Positions 49,333-61,895 of a stretch of DNA of 64,000 nucleotides are shown here, in pieces (the stretch's first letter is position 1; each line of letters opens with the position of its first letter). This stretch comes from Corinectria fuckeliana (lineage: Eukaryota > Ascomycota > Sordariomycetes > Hypocreales > Nectriaceae): the NCBI GenBank assembly GCA_019137255.1, contig WPDH01000183.1, forward strand, positions 113,714-177,713, given 5' to 3'. Under the pieces are notes generated by a model. That model ran no database searches. It was not told the DNA's origin and saw only the letters and a list, made by a program, of their open reading frames with translations. The translations under genes and the position numbers were made by a program.

Positions 49333-51614
49333 ATGCTTCCAACTTGGGGATTGGAGCCGAGGCTCGGCTTCAGTGGGCTCATCGCGGCTTTGCTTCTCAC
49401 CCTCGGCCACTTCGCTACCGCCTACGAATTGGATCCCAACTCGACTCGTTCGTCACGACTAAAATCCGTCTTTCATGAAAGTGTATGCTGAATCCTGCCT
49501 TTCCGTTCAGAATCGATCAAGAAGGTTGCCAAGACCATGGTTGCAGACCTAATGTCCTTCTACAAAGGCGACGAGCCGGGCCACACTCCCGGCCTGCTCC
49601 CCGATCCATACTACTGTATGTCAGCTTCTTGCTGCTGGCTTTGCCATCTTCCGTGCAGTCGCTGACCGTTTTCGCAGGGTGGGAAGCCGGCGCCATGATG
49701 GGCTCGCTAATTGGTATGTAATGCGCTCTCTTGCGGTACGGACCGGTATTAACTTGAGCTCCAGAATACTGGCACTACACCGCGGATGATGCATATGTCA
49801 ATGTCACCAAAAAGGCTCTGCTTTTCCAGGTCGGCGAACACGACGACTACATGCCCATCAACCAGACCAGAACCGAGGGGAACGATGACCAGGGTTTCTG
49901 GGGTCTCGCCGTCATGTCCGCCGCCGAATACAACTTCCCCTCACCCAAAGACGACGAGCCGCAATGGCTCGCCCTGGCCCAGGCCGTCTTCAACACCCAG
50001 GCTGCTCGATGGGATACCGGACACTGTGGCGGTGGCTTGCGATGGCAGATCTTCCAGTGGAACAACGGCTACAACTACAAAAACTCCATCTCCCAGGCCT
50101 GCTTCTTCGCCCTCGGCGCTCGCCTCGCCCTCTTCACCTCCAACCAAACCTATGCCGATTGGGCCGACAAGACGTGGGACTGGATGGAGAGCGTCGACTT
50201 CATCAACAAGAAAAATTGGGCTGTCTACGACGGCGCCCACATCGAAACCGGTTGCACCAACATCGTCCCCTACCAGTTTTCGTACAACGCTGGCGGCTTC
50301 ATCCTCGGTGCCGCCGCCATGTACAACTTCACCGAAAGCGAGGTTTGGAAAGAGCGCCTCGACAACTTGATTGAGGGCGTCAAGGTCTTCTTCACAGGCC
50401 CGGACAAGAACATCATGACCGAGGTCGCCTGCGAGCCCGTCAAACTCTGCAATGTCGATCAACAGTCGTTCAAGGCCTACCTGAGTCGCTGGCTGGCCGT
50501 TACCACTCAGTGGGCTCCTCACACGGCCGAAACCATCATACCGCTGTTGCAGACGTCCGCTGTCGCCGCCGCGAAACAGTGTGTTGGAGGTAAAAATGGG
50601 CACATGTGCGGCATGGTTTGGAACAAGGACAAATATGATGGGACAACCGGGGTGGGCCAGCAAATGTCCTCTTTGGAGGTTACGCTGTCCTGTATGGTCC
50701 AGTCACGCAAAGCCCCCTTGACGGCCGACACTGGGGGTACGAGCAAGGGCGATTCTGGTGCTGGCTCTGAGGACATTGGCCGGACGGAGCCCGACCCCCA
50801 ATGGCGGACCATTACCGCAGGCGACAAGGTAGGAGCTGCTCTCCTTACCACCCTTGTCATTGGCGTGTTCATCTCTGGCCTGGCCTGGGTGATGGTCGAC
50901 GAGACGTCAGACAAGAGCGCCATGGACCAATTCCGCGGTTTCTCAGGCGAGGCCTATACCGCCGCCGCCGCTCTTGTTGGAGCTGGAGGTATTGCCGCGG
51001 TTCTGCATCGGGAGGATCCAGACGTAGTCAATGAGAAAGCTGCCGTGGGAGCTTACTATTCCGGCGACGGCAGTTCGAGGGGAAGCGGCGATAAGGATGT
51101 TGCTGACCTGCCGCCTGTTTTTTTCAACAACGTCCGCAATCAGGAGCCGGGCAATCGACGTCGAGTGTCGAGTATGCCCCTAGGGTGGCCACACAACCCC
51201 TCTATGAGAGGGAGTGTTGTGCTTGACCCCGATGGCATCTACCCTGCCGCAGGACGCCGCTCGCGATCAGATTTTACAAACACCTACAAAGCGTCAAACT
51301 GTTCTCCGGCAGAAATGAGCTCTACTGAACGACACAGCCACACCTCTGAAAGTACACCCCCTGTCGGAGGATCGAGACGTTCCGCAGAGGTCTCCTATGG
51401 CTCCTCAGAAACGAGCCGGTCTGCCGAGGGGAGGGATCGGCCTATAGACGGCACCGGTTCCACCACAGAACACAGCGTACCAGAGATGACTAGTCAGAAT
51501 GTTGAGGAAGAGAATCGTCCGGTGGAAACCAACGTCCCTGTGGAGGAAAAGCGCAAGGAGAATGAAGCTCCTCTAGAGGCATCCGCCCAATCAACATCGG
51601 CTCCGACAAAGTAG
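49333..51614 (+). CDS. GH76 family cell-wall protein (Dfg5/Dcw1-type), membrane-anchored with long tail
   Basis: Putative endo-1,6-alpha-mannosidase/transglycosidase; yeast Dfg5 and Dcw1 cross-link GPI-mannoproteins into the wall. Exons 49333-49447, 49511-49615, 49678-49713 and 49765-51614 give 701 residues. A signal peptide covers about residues 1-30 (GLIAALLLTLGHFATA). The catalytic domain is about 35-400 with PYYWWEAGAM, MPINQTRTEGNDDQGFWGL (paired Asp126-Asp127, the GH76 acid pair) and GGGLRWQIF with conserved Cys residues. Instead of a C-terminal GPI signal there is a membrane segment at about 441-463 (GAALLTTLVIGVFISGLAW) and a hydrophilic Ser/Glu-rich tail of about 235 residues, presumably cytoplasmic. 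Start chosen because it begins the signal peptide and splices in frame. Confidence 0.92.
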
Positions 51615-52029
51615 CCGACGGCGTCAATTGGAAACAAAACTAACAACCTGCTTTTATTTATGGGATCTTATGAACACTTATGGGTATCGCACGTTCATTG
51701 GGGACAAAAAGGGCGCTGTTGCTGCATTTTTTCTGGGTGGCGTAAGTTGATTATGGTAGGCCTACGGAGTAATTATTAGGAGTCTTGCTATTCGCACAAC
51801 ATCACTTTGCTAATCGCACAGCACACGTGATCCCCATCTTTCCACCCCGCGTTTCTCAATCTTCCCTCCTTCACACCCAGTTTACTATGGGCAGCAGAGA
51901 ATAAATACCAAGACTCTAATTAAATAAGTGCGGGGTTCCCCTGCTTATCCACTGTCACAGCCGATGAGCATCCATCAACAAATCTCTTTCTGATCTCTTC
52001 CCTAGGCTGCCTCGATCAAAGCATTCAAC
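51615..52029. other. Short spacer between GH76 gene and URC4 pseudogene
   Basis: 3' flank of the GH76 gene and the former URC4 promoter; a CT-rich patch lies before 52030. Nothing else seen. Confidence 0.6.
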
Positions 52030-53495
52030 ATGGACTCGCAGGTCAAGCACTTACTCTCTCTACGCGCTATCCGAGAACGTGCCAAGGTTGTGGGGGATGT
52101 CGCCAAATCCGGGAACTTGAGCCATTTCGAGCTCCGAGAAGATAAACTGGATGATGTTTGTCGACTTCGTGGCTTCTGTCATCAACGTTAGGGCCCAAGA
52201 TTCCCTCAAGGCCTCTACGTAGACTAACAGATCCTCTGCTAGCGTGATTACAGTCCCGATAAACATTATATGATTCCCCCTCATGGGCACTGGTTGCATT
52301 TCGAGGTCGGGAATGTACTGCGTATCGCCAACATCATAGAGGAGTGGAAGAACGAGGGATGTGATGATACTGAGCTGACTCGTCGCCTTATCGACCTCTT
52401 CTTCGTCTCCGTCCTCTTGGATGCCGGTGCAGGTGATCATTGGCGATACACTGAGCCTAAGACTGATCAAATCTACGAGCGTAGCGAAGGCATCGCGGTG
52501 GCCAGCCTTCACATGTTCAACTCCTTAGCTTTCACGGCCCCTAAGGTCGGAACCATCCCGATGGTCAATGGTAATCGCTACGATCCTTGACCTTTGCGTA
52601 CCCACTAACACACATGGCGCGCAGGGAAGGGTTTAGAAAGACTAGAGACGAGTGTACTCGCGGAGGGCTTCCAAGTGTCCAATGGTAACCCTATGTTGGG
52701 AGTTGATTCTCGTGCGGCCCTTCTCAGAAGCCTAGGACAGTCACTGCTTGCTCACCCAGATGTATTCGGGGCTGAAGGCCGCCCAGGCCACCTTGTCGGT
52801 AAAGCTGTTGTCCTTTCCCTTAATAACCCGATTGCTTGCTGATAAGAATACCCCTAGACTGTCTGATCAAAACAGCCGGCGAATCCTCCAATCTCGACGT
52901 CCTTTTTCTCTGGGACATTCTTCAGACTCTTCTCATTCCAATCTGGCCTAAGGATCGGACGACGATTGGCGGCACACCCATCGGTGATGCATGGCCACTG
53001 ATGACTCTGCGGAACGGAGCGGCGTCTAGTAGTCCCGATGCTGTTGCGGAAGGCATTCAACCCTTCCACAAATTTACACAGTGGCTCACCTATTCCCTGA
53101 TGGTCCCATTCCAGAGGGTATTGGGGATGTAATGGATCAATACTGAATCTCTAACGGCCTTGGCGGAATATCGTAATGGCGGCCTGTTCGGCGATCTGGG
53201 TGTGCTGTCCCTGAAAAAGGAAACACTTGATCGAGGCTTAGTAGCATCGGGCGAGGAACTGCCGCTTTTCGATGCAGGAGATGATGTTATAGTTGAATGG
53301 AGGGCCATGATATTGGTGCTGATTGACATTCTGTACAGCAAGATTCAGTCTCGCATGGGCGACGGTGTTCATCTGACCATGGCATAACGGCTTGAGGTTG
53401 GTACATGGAAGTCCGGGCGTGAGATCGCAGCACAGCGTCGACCACAAACGAAGCCTAGCTCTATCCTCATCAAGAGCGATGGCACTGTCTTTTAG
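52030..53495 (+). pseudogene. URC4: URC4 (DUF1688) uracil-catabolism protein, recently inactivated
   Basis: Fungal URC4 belongs to the URC pathway for using uracil as nitrogen source; its exact biochemical step is not settled. The start MDSQVKHLLSLRAIRERAK, then IPPHGHWLHFEVGN, RLIDLFFVSVLLDAGAGDHW, FGAEGRPGHL, PIWPKDRTTIGGTPIGDAWP, SLMVPFQRVLG and the end ILIKSDGTVF follow the family closely. Three normal introns are kept (52187-52242, 52571-52624, 52799-52857). Lesions are few: one extra base near 52158 shifts the frame after KLDDV, TAA at 53130-53132 stands where the family has Glu before WIN, and TAA at 53385-53387 replaces a Gln codon after LTMA. Nearly full-length with intact splice sites suggests recent loss; a sequencing error could explain one lesion but hardly all three. 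Confidence 0.88.
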
Positions 53496-53592
53496 GAGAA
53501 ACGCATTCTAAGCCAAGCACGGGGGTTCTGGCAAGGGTAGACTAGCAAAAGGAGAGTGAAATACAGTTTTTACATCGCGACTTATCATGCTC

Positions 53593-54511
53593 TTAAACAA
53601 CATCGAACGGGAGAAGCCAGATCTCATCTTCGCCCTTGGAATCATGTCCAGTCCAAGGAACTAGACCTTCTACTTCACCATCGCACAGGTCCGCAATGGT
53701 AAAATCAGCTTCATCGTCCGGGTCTCCAACTCCCGGCTCGTCATCGTCCAGCAATATTGCATTCTTAACCGCTCTTTTCACAGCAAGGGCCGGTTCACCG
53801 ACGAGGAAGGCCCTCTTATGATATATCTTCTGCACTTGGATGCCCAGCACGAAGTCGGCCGGCTTGTCGAATGACGATACCACCCCCAATTCACCGGAAA
53901 CTCCCGCTCGAGCCTTTACCTGTACATCAACAGGCCCGCCTGGTGCTTGAACACTTCCCTCTGCCTTGCCCTCGAAATCGCGGCCGCGTTCCGTGGAGAT
54001 GGTTGCTCCCCAGGCGATTTTCAACCCTGTGATTAGATACACAGATTCCTTGTAGTTCGCCATCTCGTTGTAGTCTTTGACATCCGAGAGCTGTAGGCAC
54101 TTCTTGATGTAGCTTGGCTGGGGATAAAAGTACACCGTCTCCAGCTTCTGGATCCTGTATACGTCCTCGTCCTTCTTCTGTCCCTTGAGGTTCGCACCAC
54201 CACTAATGCTGCGGTCAAGGACTTTGGCGAGGATGCTCCCCTCACCGCTGAGGGACATCTTGAGGCTGGCTTCGATGTCTTCCTTTCATATCGGTGTAGC
54301 GTTGGCCTTCCGGAATCGGAACACGATTGGCAGCGCCTTGGTTAATAGGGTAGTACTGTCTAAGGTCCTCAACAAGCGTGCCGAGATCGAAGGGCCCATT
54401 TGGAAAAGGACGGGTTGTGAAGTTGGGCGCTACATGGTAGGTCGGCTGCTGTTTCTTGAAGACGTCGTTAGCTTTTGGCCCGAAGTTCATCCTGTATGAT
54501 CTAATGTCCAC
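53593..54511 (-). pseudogene. Hypothetical fungal protein, frameshifted and possibly 5'-truncated by element D
   Basis: I recognise no named family. Two overlapping minus-strand frames belong together: 54511-54242 (NFGPKANDVFKKQQPTYHV ... PEGQRYTDMK) and 54258-53593 (MSLSGEGSILAKVLDRS ... WLLPFDVV). One extra A in a short A/G run at about 54278-54286 separates DMK from EDIEASLKMSLSG. The joined product is about 300 residues, without signal peptide or membrane segment, with a central LITGLKIAWGATIS and an acidic C-terminal third. The first ATG is at 54490, but the frame stays open to the start of the element D repeat at 54519, so upstream coding sequence may have been cut off. Could also be a working gene with a sequencing error. 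Confidence 0.6.
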
Positions 54512-54518
54512 ACCCGAC

Positions 54519-55534
54519 TGTAATATCCCGAATTTTCTGCTATTTTTCTAGCAGCCTAATTATCTGTTAAGATAAGAGGAATAGCTCTATTATAACTTAA
54601 AGAAAGATTTATATTTAAATATCTGTATAAATTAGACAGATATTTAGCTTTTTTAGTAGTCTTTTTTATACTTATTTATAAAAAGTAAACCTAATATATC
54701 TTATATAGTAAATACTACTATTAGATATACCTCTAAGCTTAATAATAGCTACTTTAATACTTTAAATAAGATTTAGAAATACTTAAATAAATATCCTGTC
54801 TTAGAAATTTATTACAATTATAATATAAATCTAAAATCTTATAATAGTATTATTAGAGGTTATATAAATGCTAACTAAGGCTCTAGTCTAAAAGATAAAA
54901 AGTCTATAAGTAGATATTACTTTTATATAGCTAATAATCTTATTAGCTAAAATACTTATTAGAGTTTACTAGCTTTAACTAGTATTATAAAATCCTAGGA
55001 AAATCCTAGTATATATTAGCATATAGTACTATTAGTATTATACTAATACTATATAGAGACTTTCTTGTATTTCTATTAGCTATTATTAAATCACTACTAT
55101 CTACTAGTTTTCTAACTTATACTATAGTTTAAATAAACTCTAAAAGATTTACTACTAAAACTATAATTATAGTGTAATATTATATCTAACTAATCTAAGA
55201 TTTTAGTATAATATTTATTATCACTTTAGCTATAGATTAAGCTATTATATAACCTATTTAGACTGCTAAGAGACTAGGAATTTATCTATAAAGAGAGAGT
55301 GATTTCCACTTATATCTAAATATAAAGTAGATACTTAAGCACTTAGATTTTAACTAATTATCTTATAAAATATATTAATCTAACCTACTTTTTCTCCTTT
55401 ACCTAATAAGCTATCTATTAGTTATTAGGACTTACTTTAAAACCTCTTAATCACTTAAAACCTCTAAAAGCTTTATAGCTATTTATTTTAAGAAATTTAA
55501 CTTTCTTATACAGCTTGTAATATTATACCTCACA
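54519..55534 (+). repeat. Presumed left LTR of element D
   Basis: Begins TGTAATATCCCG, ends CCTCACA, and is followed at once by GGTTATAAGCCTGG, matching the site after element A's LTR. No second copy lies in the window, so the length (about 1 kb) is inferred from its ends only. Confidence 0.5.
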
Positions 55535-55548
55535 GGTTATAAGCCTGG
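55535..55548 (+). other. Putative primer-binding site of element D
   Basis: GGTTATAAGCCTGG; complementary to a CCAGG-CTTATAA-CC anticodon-arm sequence (tRNA-Ile, anticodon TAT). Unmutated version of the site seen in element A. Confidence 0.5.
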
Positions 55549-58270
55549 ATTTGCTATAAATCCTCTTTTAGAAGTTCTCTTTTAATTTTTGCCTTTTATC
55601 TTAGAATTTACTACTTCTAATAAGCAAATTAAATTCTTTCTTCCCTCTACTTTTAATATAAAGATAAAAGACTTAATTATAAGTCTAATCTATTAATTTG
55701 CTTTCTAAGAAGGTATTCTTATTAAAAACCTTTATCTTTCTACCCTAATTAGCTTATACCTTTCTTATTCTAAGAGAAAAGCTATTTTAGAAGAAAGACA
55801 ACTAATTAGAAGAGCTAAAAGGTCTTAATTTTACTCTTAGGGCACTAGTGGCTTTAAAGCTACTAATAATAAAAGTATATTTCTTTTCTAGGAATATTAT
55901 AACCTTTTTACCTTTACTAATAAAGAAATCTATTTCTTTAGAAGGGAATAAAAAGCAGGAGACTCCTGAGGAAACTTTTAAGAGAATCTCTTCCACTTGA
56001 AAAGGGAGAAAAATTCACTCTATCTGTATATATTTTTTGCAGATTTATAATACTACCTCTTTCCTGAATAAATCTTAATCTCTTTTACATCTTTATAAAA
56101 TACTTTAATTATTTATTAAAGAATTATACTATATTTAAAAGATAGGAAATAGTGATAAAAATTATTATATTTCTAAGCTTAAGAGTAGTGAAAACTATAT
56201 AACCTGGGCTATAAGAATAGAGGCTTTCTTAACTAAAGAAAAACTTATATCTACTATTAAGCTAGAAAATTATAATAAAAGTGAAAAGGCTTTAGCAAAT
56301 ATAAGGCTTCTACTAGAAGATAGTCTCTTATTGTAAATTAAGCATATTATAAGTGCTAAAGCTGCTTAGGATAGCTTAAAAAGCCTATATAATTCTTCTA
56401 GATTTACTTTTAAATTTTTACTTATAAAGGAATTTTTTAATACCACTTTAAATAATTTTTCTACTATAAAAGAATATTTAAATAAGGTAAAAAAAGTATC
56501 TGATAAATTAGCCTCTAAAAATATAAATATCCCTAATAAAGTTATAATAGCTTAGATTCTAAATAACTTAGATAAATCCTATAATAGCTATATAATAAAT
56601 ATCTTTTAAGCTCTAAGAAATAAGCCTAATACTTATAATATAAAGACTTTATCTTCTAGCCTTATAGATAAATCTAAGAGGCTAGAAAGCTTTAAAAACT
56701 TAGTTAACTTTGTTAAATTAAAAAAACCCTGGAAAAAGAAGAAAATAGCACTTAAATGTTCCTATTACAAAATATAAGGCTATTTAGATAAAGATTGCTA
56801 TTTTTTACATCCTAATAAAGCTCTTAAAAGCTTTAAAATAAAGAATAATAATAAGGTGAAAAAGAATACCTTTAAAAAGGATAAAAAGACTAAGAAAGAG
56901 ACCCCTTTTAGTAAAAGAAAAGAAAGAGATAAAAAAACAGAAAGAATTATTTAATATAAAAGTTAACCCTTTTAACTTAAATACCTCTCCTAATAGTCCT
57001 AATAACCTAGATAGTCTTATTTCTATCTCTAATTCTATTATAAAATTAGATAGAGATATAAGAGAAATTTCTAAAGATTTTAATATAAGAGTAAATCTCT
57101 CTATTTAGTCTTTAAAGAAAAGAAAATCTAATAATTCTCTAGGACTTTTAAAAGCTTATATACCCTCTCTTATAAAAATACTTAAAAGTATTAAGGTAAA
57201 TCTCTTACCTTCCTCTGTGTATAATAAGAAAATAACTAAATTTATATATAATATAAGTGCTACTAGGTATATAGTATCTAATAAAAATTATTTTCTTAAT
57301 TATAAAACTATAAACCAGAGAGTAAATTAGAGAAAAGCCTCTTTTTTACTAGTTAAAAGCAGTAGAAATATAATATTAAGATTCCTAGAGAATAATAAAA
57401 AATATATTATAAAAAACTGCTATTATATACCTAAAATAAGTGTTAATATTCTAAGCTAGTCCTCTTTTAATAATATATATTTCTTTATATTTATTTATTT
57501 ATACTTTATAAACCTAAAAGGTAAATAGTGCTTCTATTCTATATAGATACAGGAAAAACTATAAAATTAGATAAAAACCTATATTCTTTATATAGCGGGC
57601 CTAAGTTAGGCCTCTTATACTATTACTATATATAAGTAAATAGTTCTTTTGCTAAAACTAGAGTTATCTTATTTCCTAGAGGGCTAGAAAAAAAATTAAA
57701 AAGAGGGAAGAGAAAAAAGAGAAAAAGAAAAAGAGGAAAAAGGAAAAAAGGAGTAAAAAAGAGAGAAATAGTTAACTAAATATTAAGCGCTTAGTTTACT
57801 ATAAGAGTAGAGCAGTTAAGTATTAGGATTATACTAGCTAAGTGTATCTAAGTTGCTTTATAGTTATAGCTAAGAGCTTAGAATTTTAAGTGGGTAAAAC
57901 TAGCTGCTAGTAGGTTAGCTAGCTATTAATAGGTTAGCTAGTAGTATAGTTATTAGTAGCTAGAGGCTAGTATAAACTTAATACTTAACAGCTATTAGCA
58001 GCTATTAGCAGCTATATAGATCTTTATTATTATTTATTATTTAGTCTCTTAGGTTATAATATCTTTCTTTCTTTCTTCTCTTTTTAATACCTCTATAAGT
58101 AGCTTCCCTTTAGGCTTTTTATTAGGCCTATATTAGCTTTAAGTCTTAAATATATACTAATATATATTTTTTCTAGGATTTATTAATATATTTATTTCTT
58201 AGCTACTTATACCACAGCTTTATTACAGTCTTATTATAGTAGCTAACTTTATACAGCTAAGAATAACAAC

Positions 58271-58400
<130 letters not shown>

Positions 58401-59950
58401 CTAGTATAGTCTCTTAGTAAGAGAGATATAATTATATATGCTAATCTGTTTATATATAGATTCTAATAATAATAATAATAATACTAGCTATAAGAGTAAG
58501 TTCTTTTACTGTAAATCCACTATATATTTAGGCTAATCTTATATAGGCTAAGAGAAAGAGACAGACTAAGACAGAGAGTACTACTACTTTAAGAGAGGAG
58601 TTTACTACTCTAAAGGGAGTAGTATAAGTTATCTCTTATTCTGTATATATTATACAGATAGGTAAGAATAGTATAACAGGTTTTTACTAAGACTAGGTAA
58701 ACACTATAGTAAGTAGCTATATAGCTTATACCTATATATATAAAACATATAAAGCCCTACTGTTTACTATTATTACTACTATCTAAGCTCTAGTAGAGGC
58801 TCTCTAGTAAGAGAGGGGTGCTAATAATATAAGTATAAGTTAGTTTTATAATATATATATAAGCTAATAGTATATAAGAGGAGGAGCTTAAGAGGCTTAA
58901 AAATATAGCCCTTTAGGTAAAAAGTTAAGCTTCTAAGTGTGTATATATTATGCCTATAGTGGTAACTATAGGCCTAATATCTAACTAGTTTAATATACTA
59001 GTTAGTAGGATTAACTATATCACTAAGGTGCTTAAGCGCCTTAAATATATTATAGTCTTAGCTCTTACCTATCTAAAAAGTATTTCTATTCTTATAGTAG
59101 TTAGGTTATTAGCCCCTAAGAGAACTAGTAAGAAGAATAGTAATAGTAATAATAAGGCTAGTAAGGCTAGTAATAATACTATCACTAGTAAAAACATAAA
59201 GGAGAGTAATATAAATATATAAGGTTAGGTAGTAAGTAGTAAAAGTATAAGTTTAGGTTAAGTTTATAAGTTAGTATTATAAGCTTAGAGGATTTTAATA
59301 GAGGGTTAAAAGATTTAATTAGGATTAGCAGCTGTTATAATTAGGCTGGTTTTTTACCTTTTATAGCTTTTTCTAGGTGTATTTTATACTTCTTATAAGA
59401 AGAGTAAAAAGCACTTAGTATAGTAATATACTATTCTTATTATAAGGCTATAAACTTAATTATAGTTACTATAGATTTATAAGGCTAGTTTATAATATAA
59501 GATAATATATTAGCTTAAGAACTACTAGGTAAGTAGTTAAGTAGTTTTACACTTTAATAGTTAAAGCTTAAACTTATATTAGTTTTATAGTAGGTTTATT
59601 AGGTATTCTTATTATTTAGTATACCTAAGGTAAAAAATAATAATATATTTAGGTGTTTTTTTACTAGTCTTATATAAGTATTATAGTAAAAGCATGTTAA
59701 GTATATACTTTTAGAAGAGAAAGCTCTTAAGACTAATTTTTCCTATTTATAGCTATATAAGTATTAAGCTTTAATATTTATTAAGGTCTTAATATAAGTA
59801 TAATACTCTTTTATTATTAGCAGGGGGGTAAGCTTTAGCTAGTTTAAGTTAATTAGTCTTTTAGCACTTTTTTACTTTATCTTAGAGTTAAGTCTACTAT
59901 ATAGTCTATTTAGAAAGAGTACAGGCTTTTATTGCTACTAATATTAGTTC

Positions 59951-60119
59951 TATAAGAGTATAGCTAAGCTAAGAGCTTACTAAGAGCTTGTTAAGAGCTC
60001 TCTTATAACCTGTTATATAGTATAATTAAGTGATATAGCTTACTTAAATTGTTTAATCTTTTTAGCCTTACAGCTAGGACTTTCTATTAAAGGTTAGGTA
60101 TACTACTCTAACTCTTATA
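59951..60119 (+). repeat. Element F left LTR (169 bp)
   Basis: Gapless partner of 60491-60659. Confidence 0.9.
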
Positions 60120-60490
60120 ATTATTTAAGTATGTGTTAGGTTTAGTACTATACAAAAGGTTATATATTTAAGTCTTAGTATAGGCCTAACTATAGAAAAA
60201 GATTTTTATAACTATAATAGGTGCTAAGCTTATAAGAATAAGTGTGTATAGTTGCCTACTATAACTAAAGCCTTAAGGGTTAACAGTAGTAGTTATCTTA
60301 GGCCTAAAAGCTAGGCTACCCTCTAACACACACATATAGGTATAATAAGGTTACTATATTTCTAACCTTATAGGGGCTGACCTTTTATAACAGTATAAAA
60401 GAGGCTTTTTACACCTAGAGCAGAAGAGGCTATACTATGCCTACTAATAAGCTAACAGCCTAAAACATGCTATTAAGAGGGGGGGATAAT

Positions 60491-60659
60491 TATAAGAGTA
60501 CAGCTAAGCTGAGGGCTTACTAAGAGCTTGCTAAGAGCTCTCTTATAACCTGTTATATAGTATAATTAAGTGATATAGCTTACTTAAATTATTTAATCTT
60601 TTTAGCCTTACAGCTAGGACTTTCTATTAAAGGTTAGGTATACTACTCTAACTCTTATA
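60491..60659 (+). repeat. Element F right LTR (169 bp)
   Basis: Gapless partner of 59951-60119; preceded by a G-rich purine tract. Confidence 0.9.
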
Positions 60660-61893
60660 AGTTTACACTTTTTATAAGAGAGCTAGCTTTTAAGCTAATC
60701 TCTAACTTCTTACTATAATTACTACTATAATTCTTACTACTACTTATAGTAAATTCACCTTAAAGCTATAATAGTAATAGCCCTAATAAGCTAAGTAGTA
60801 TCTTATCTCTTAGTATAGCTATAAAATTAGGCAGCTAGTTTGTTAAGATAGATATTAAGAGAGGGGATAACTAGCTTTATTTTTAGTAGGTAAGTAAGTA
60901 TAGCTTTATAAGCCTCTACTATTATATATAGGTTCTAAGTCTATTCTAATATAAGTGCTTATATAATACCTTAAGGCTTACTACTAGGGGCTATTAAGGT
61001 ATAGTAGGCTCTTATATTATAAACTATAGTAAAATAAATAACTTATATATAAATTAATCTTACTTTTTTAAGGCTAACTCTTTATATACTTATAGTGATT
61101 ATAGTAAGAGCCTAGTATTAATACTTAAGTTTCCCTTTAAGATAGTTTATATATAAGTCTTATAATAGTTTATAATAAAGAAAGAGTCTAAGAAACCTAT
61201 AAGTTTAGATAGGCTATACTATTAAGTCTTTAAGTTAAATTTATATTTAGTCTATTATATATTTATAAGTAAAGTAGAGAAGTTACACTTTATTTAGTTT
61301 CTAAGTTATACTATTTATTTAGGCCTAATTATTATATATTTCCTATATAGCCTTAAGCTAGGTTTAAGTCTCTTTTATATTATAGCTAAATACTAGCAGG
61401 TTTATATTATTTGTAAATTTAACAACTAATATCCTAAGAGTGTTATTAAGAGCTTTATAAAGGCTAGAAATAAAAAAAATAAATAAAATAAGTGATAAAA
61501 GAGATTCTTAAGAGACTCTTACTTTAACTTTAATTAGGTTAAAAGTTTAACTATTAAATTAAAGCTATACTATTTGTAATATAAGATAGCTAGTAAGCTA
61601 TACTAAGAGCTATCTAAAGAATCCTTTTAGTTATAAGATAGTAATAAGTTATTTATAGTTAACACTATTAAAAGCTCTTATAAAGTTAAGCTAAAAGAGA
61701 GAGGTAAGGCTATATTAAGCTTATACTATATATACTACTTTAATAACTATAGCTAAAGCTAGCTTTATTAACTTTCTAGGCTTATTACTTATTTGCCCTA
61801 AGAGTAGTAGCCCCTTCTCTTCTGCTATAGTTATAATACGCTTACTAATAACTATTTTAATAATCTTATTAATTATATTAAGTAGTAATATTA

Positions 61894-61895
61894 NN
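61894..61895. other. Two undetermined bases (NN)
   Basis: Marks an unresolved spot in the assembly inside AT-rich repeat sequence, so local frames cannot be trusted across it. Confidence 0.99.

Larger units (their letters stand above)
54519..57590 (+). mobile_element. Element D: Ty1/copia-type retrotransposon, 5' half, RIP-degraded
   Basis: Abrupt change from GC-balanced to AT-rich sequence at TGTAATATCCCG (54519). After a presumed LTR and primer-binding site, + frames read as copia gag: NYITWAIRIEAFLTKEKL, EDSLL, ASKNINIPNKVIIA, and zinc knuckle CSYYK..GYLDKDCYFLHP (about 56756-56803; second Cys changed to Tyr, His to Tyr). The protease follows: IYNISATRYIVSNKNY (about 57240-57290, normal DTGATRHIVSNKN) and KNCYYIPKISVNIL. 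It breaks off near 57590, where element E appears to begin. Pol and the right LTR are not in the window. Confidence 0.8.
59951..60659 (+). mobile_element. Element F: 709-bp non-autonomous LTR element (TRIM)
   Basis: Two 169-bp direct repeats (59951-60119, 60491-60659) differing at only about 5 transitions, with inverted termini TATAAGAG...CTCTTATA. Flanking 5-bp sequences are AGTTC (59946-59950) and AGTTT (60660-60664), a duplication with one C-to-T change. The 371-bp internal part has no room for gag-pol and ends in a polypurine tract at about 60475-60486. The last 12 bases of its LTR (CTAACTCTTATA) and the TAAT spacer after the purine tract equal those of element B, so B-type machinery may have moved it. 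Inserted within element E. Confidence 0.85.

Noticed and set aside
59028..59222. 64-codon open frame inside element E
   Set aside because: Chance absence of stops in RIPed sequence; surrounding frame is full of TAG/TAA.
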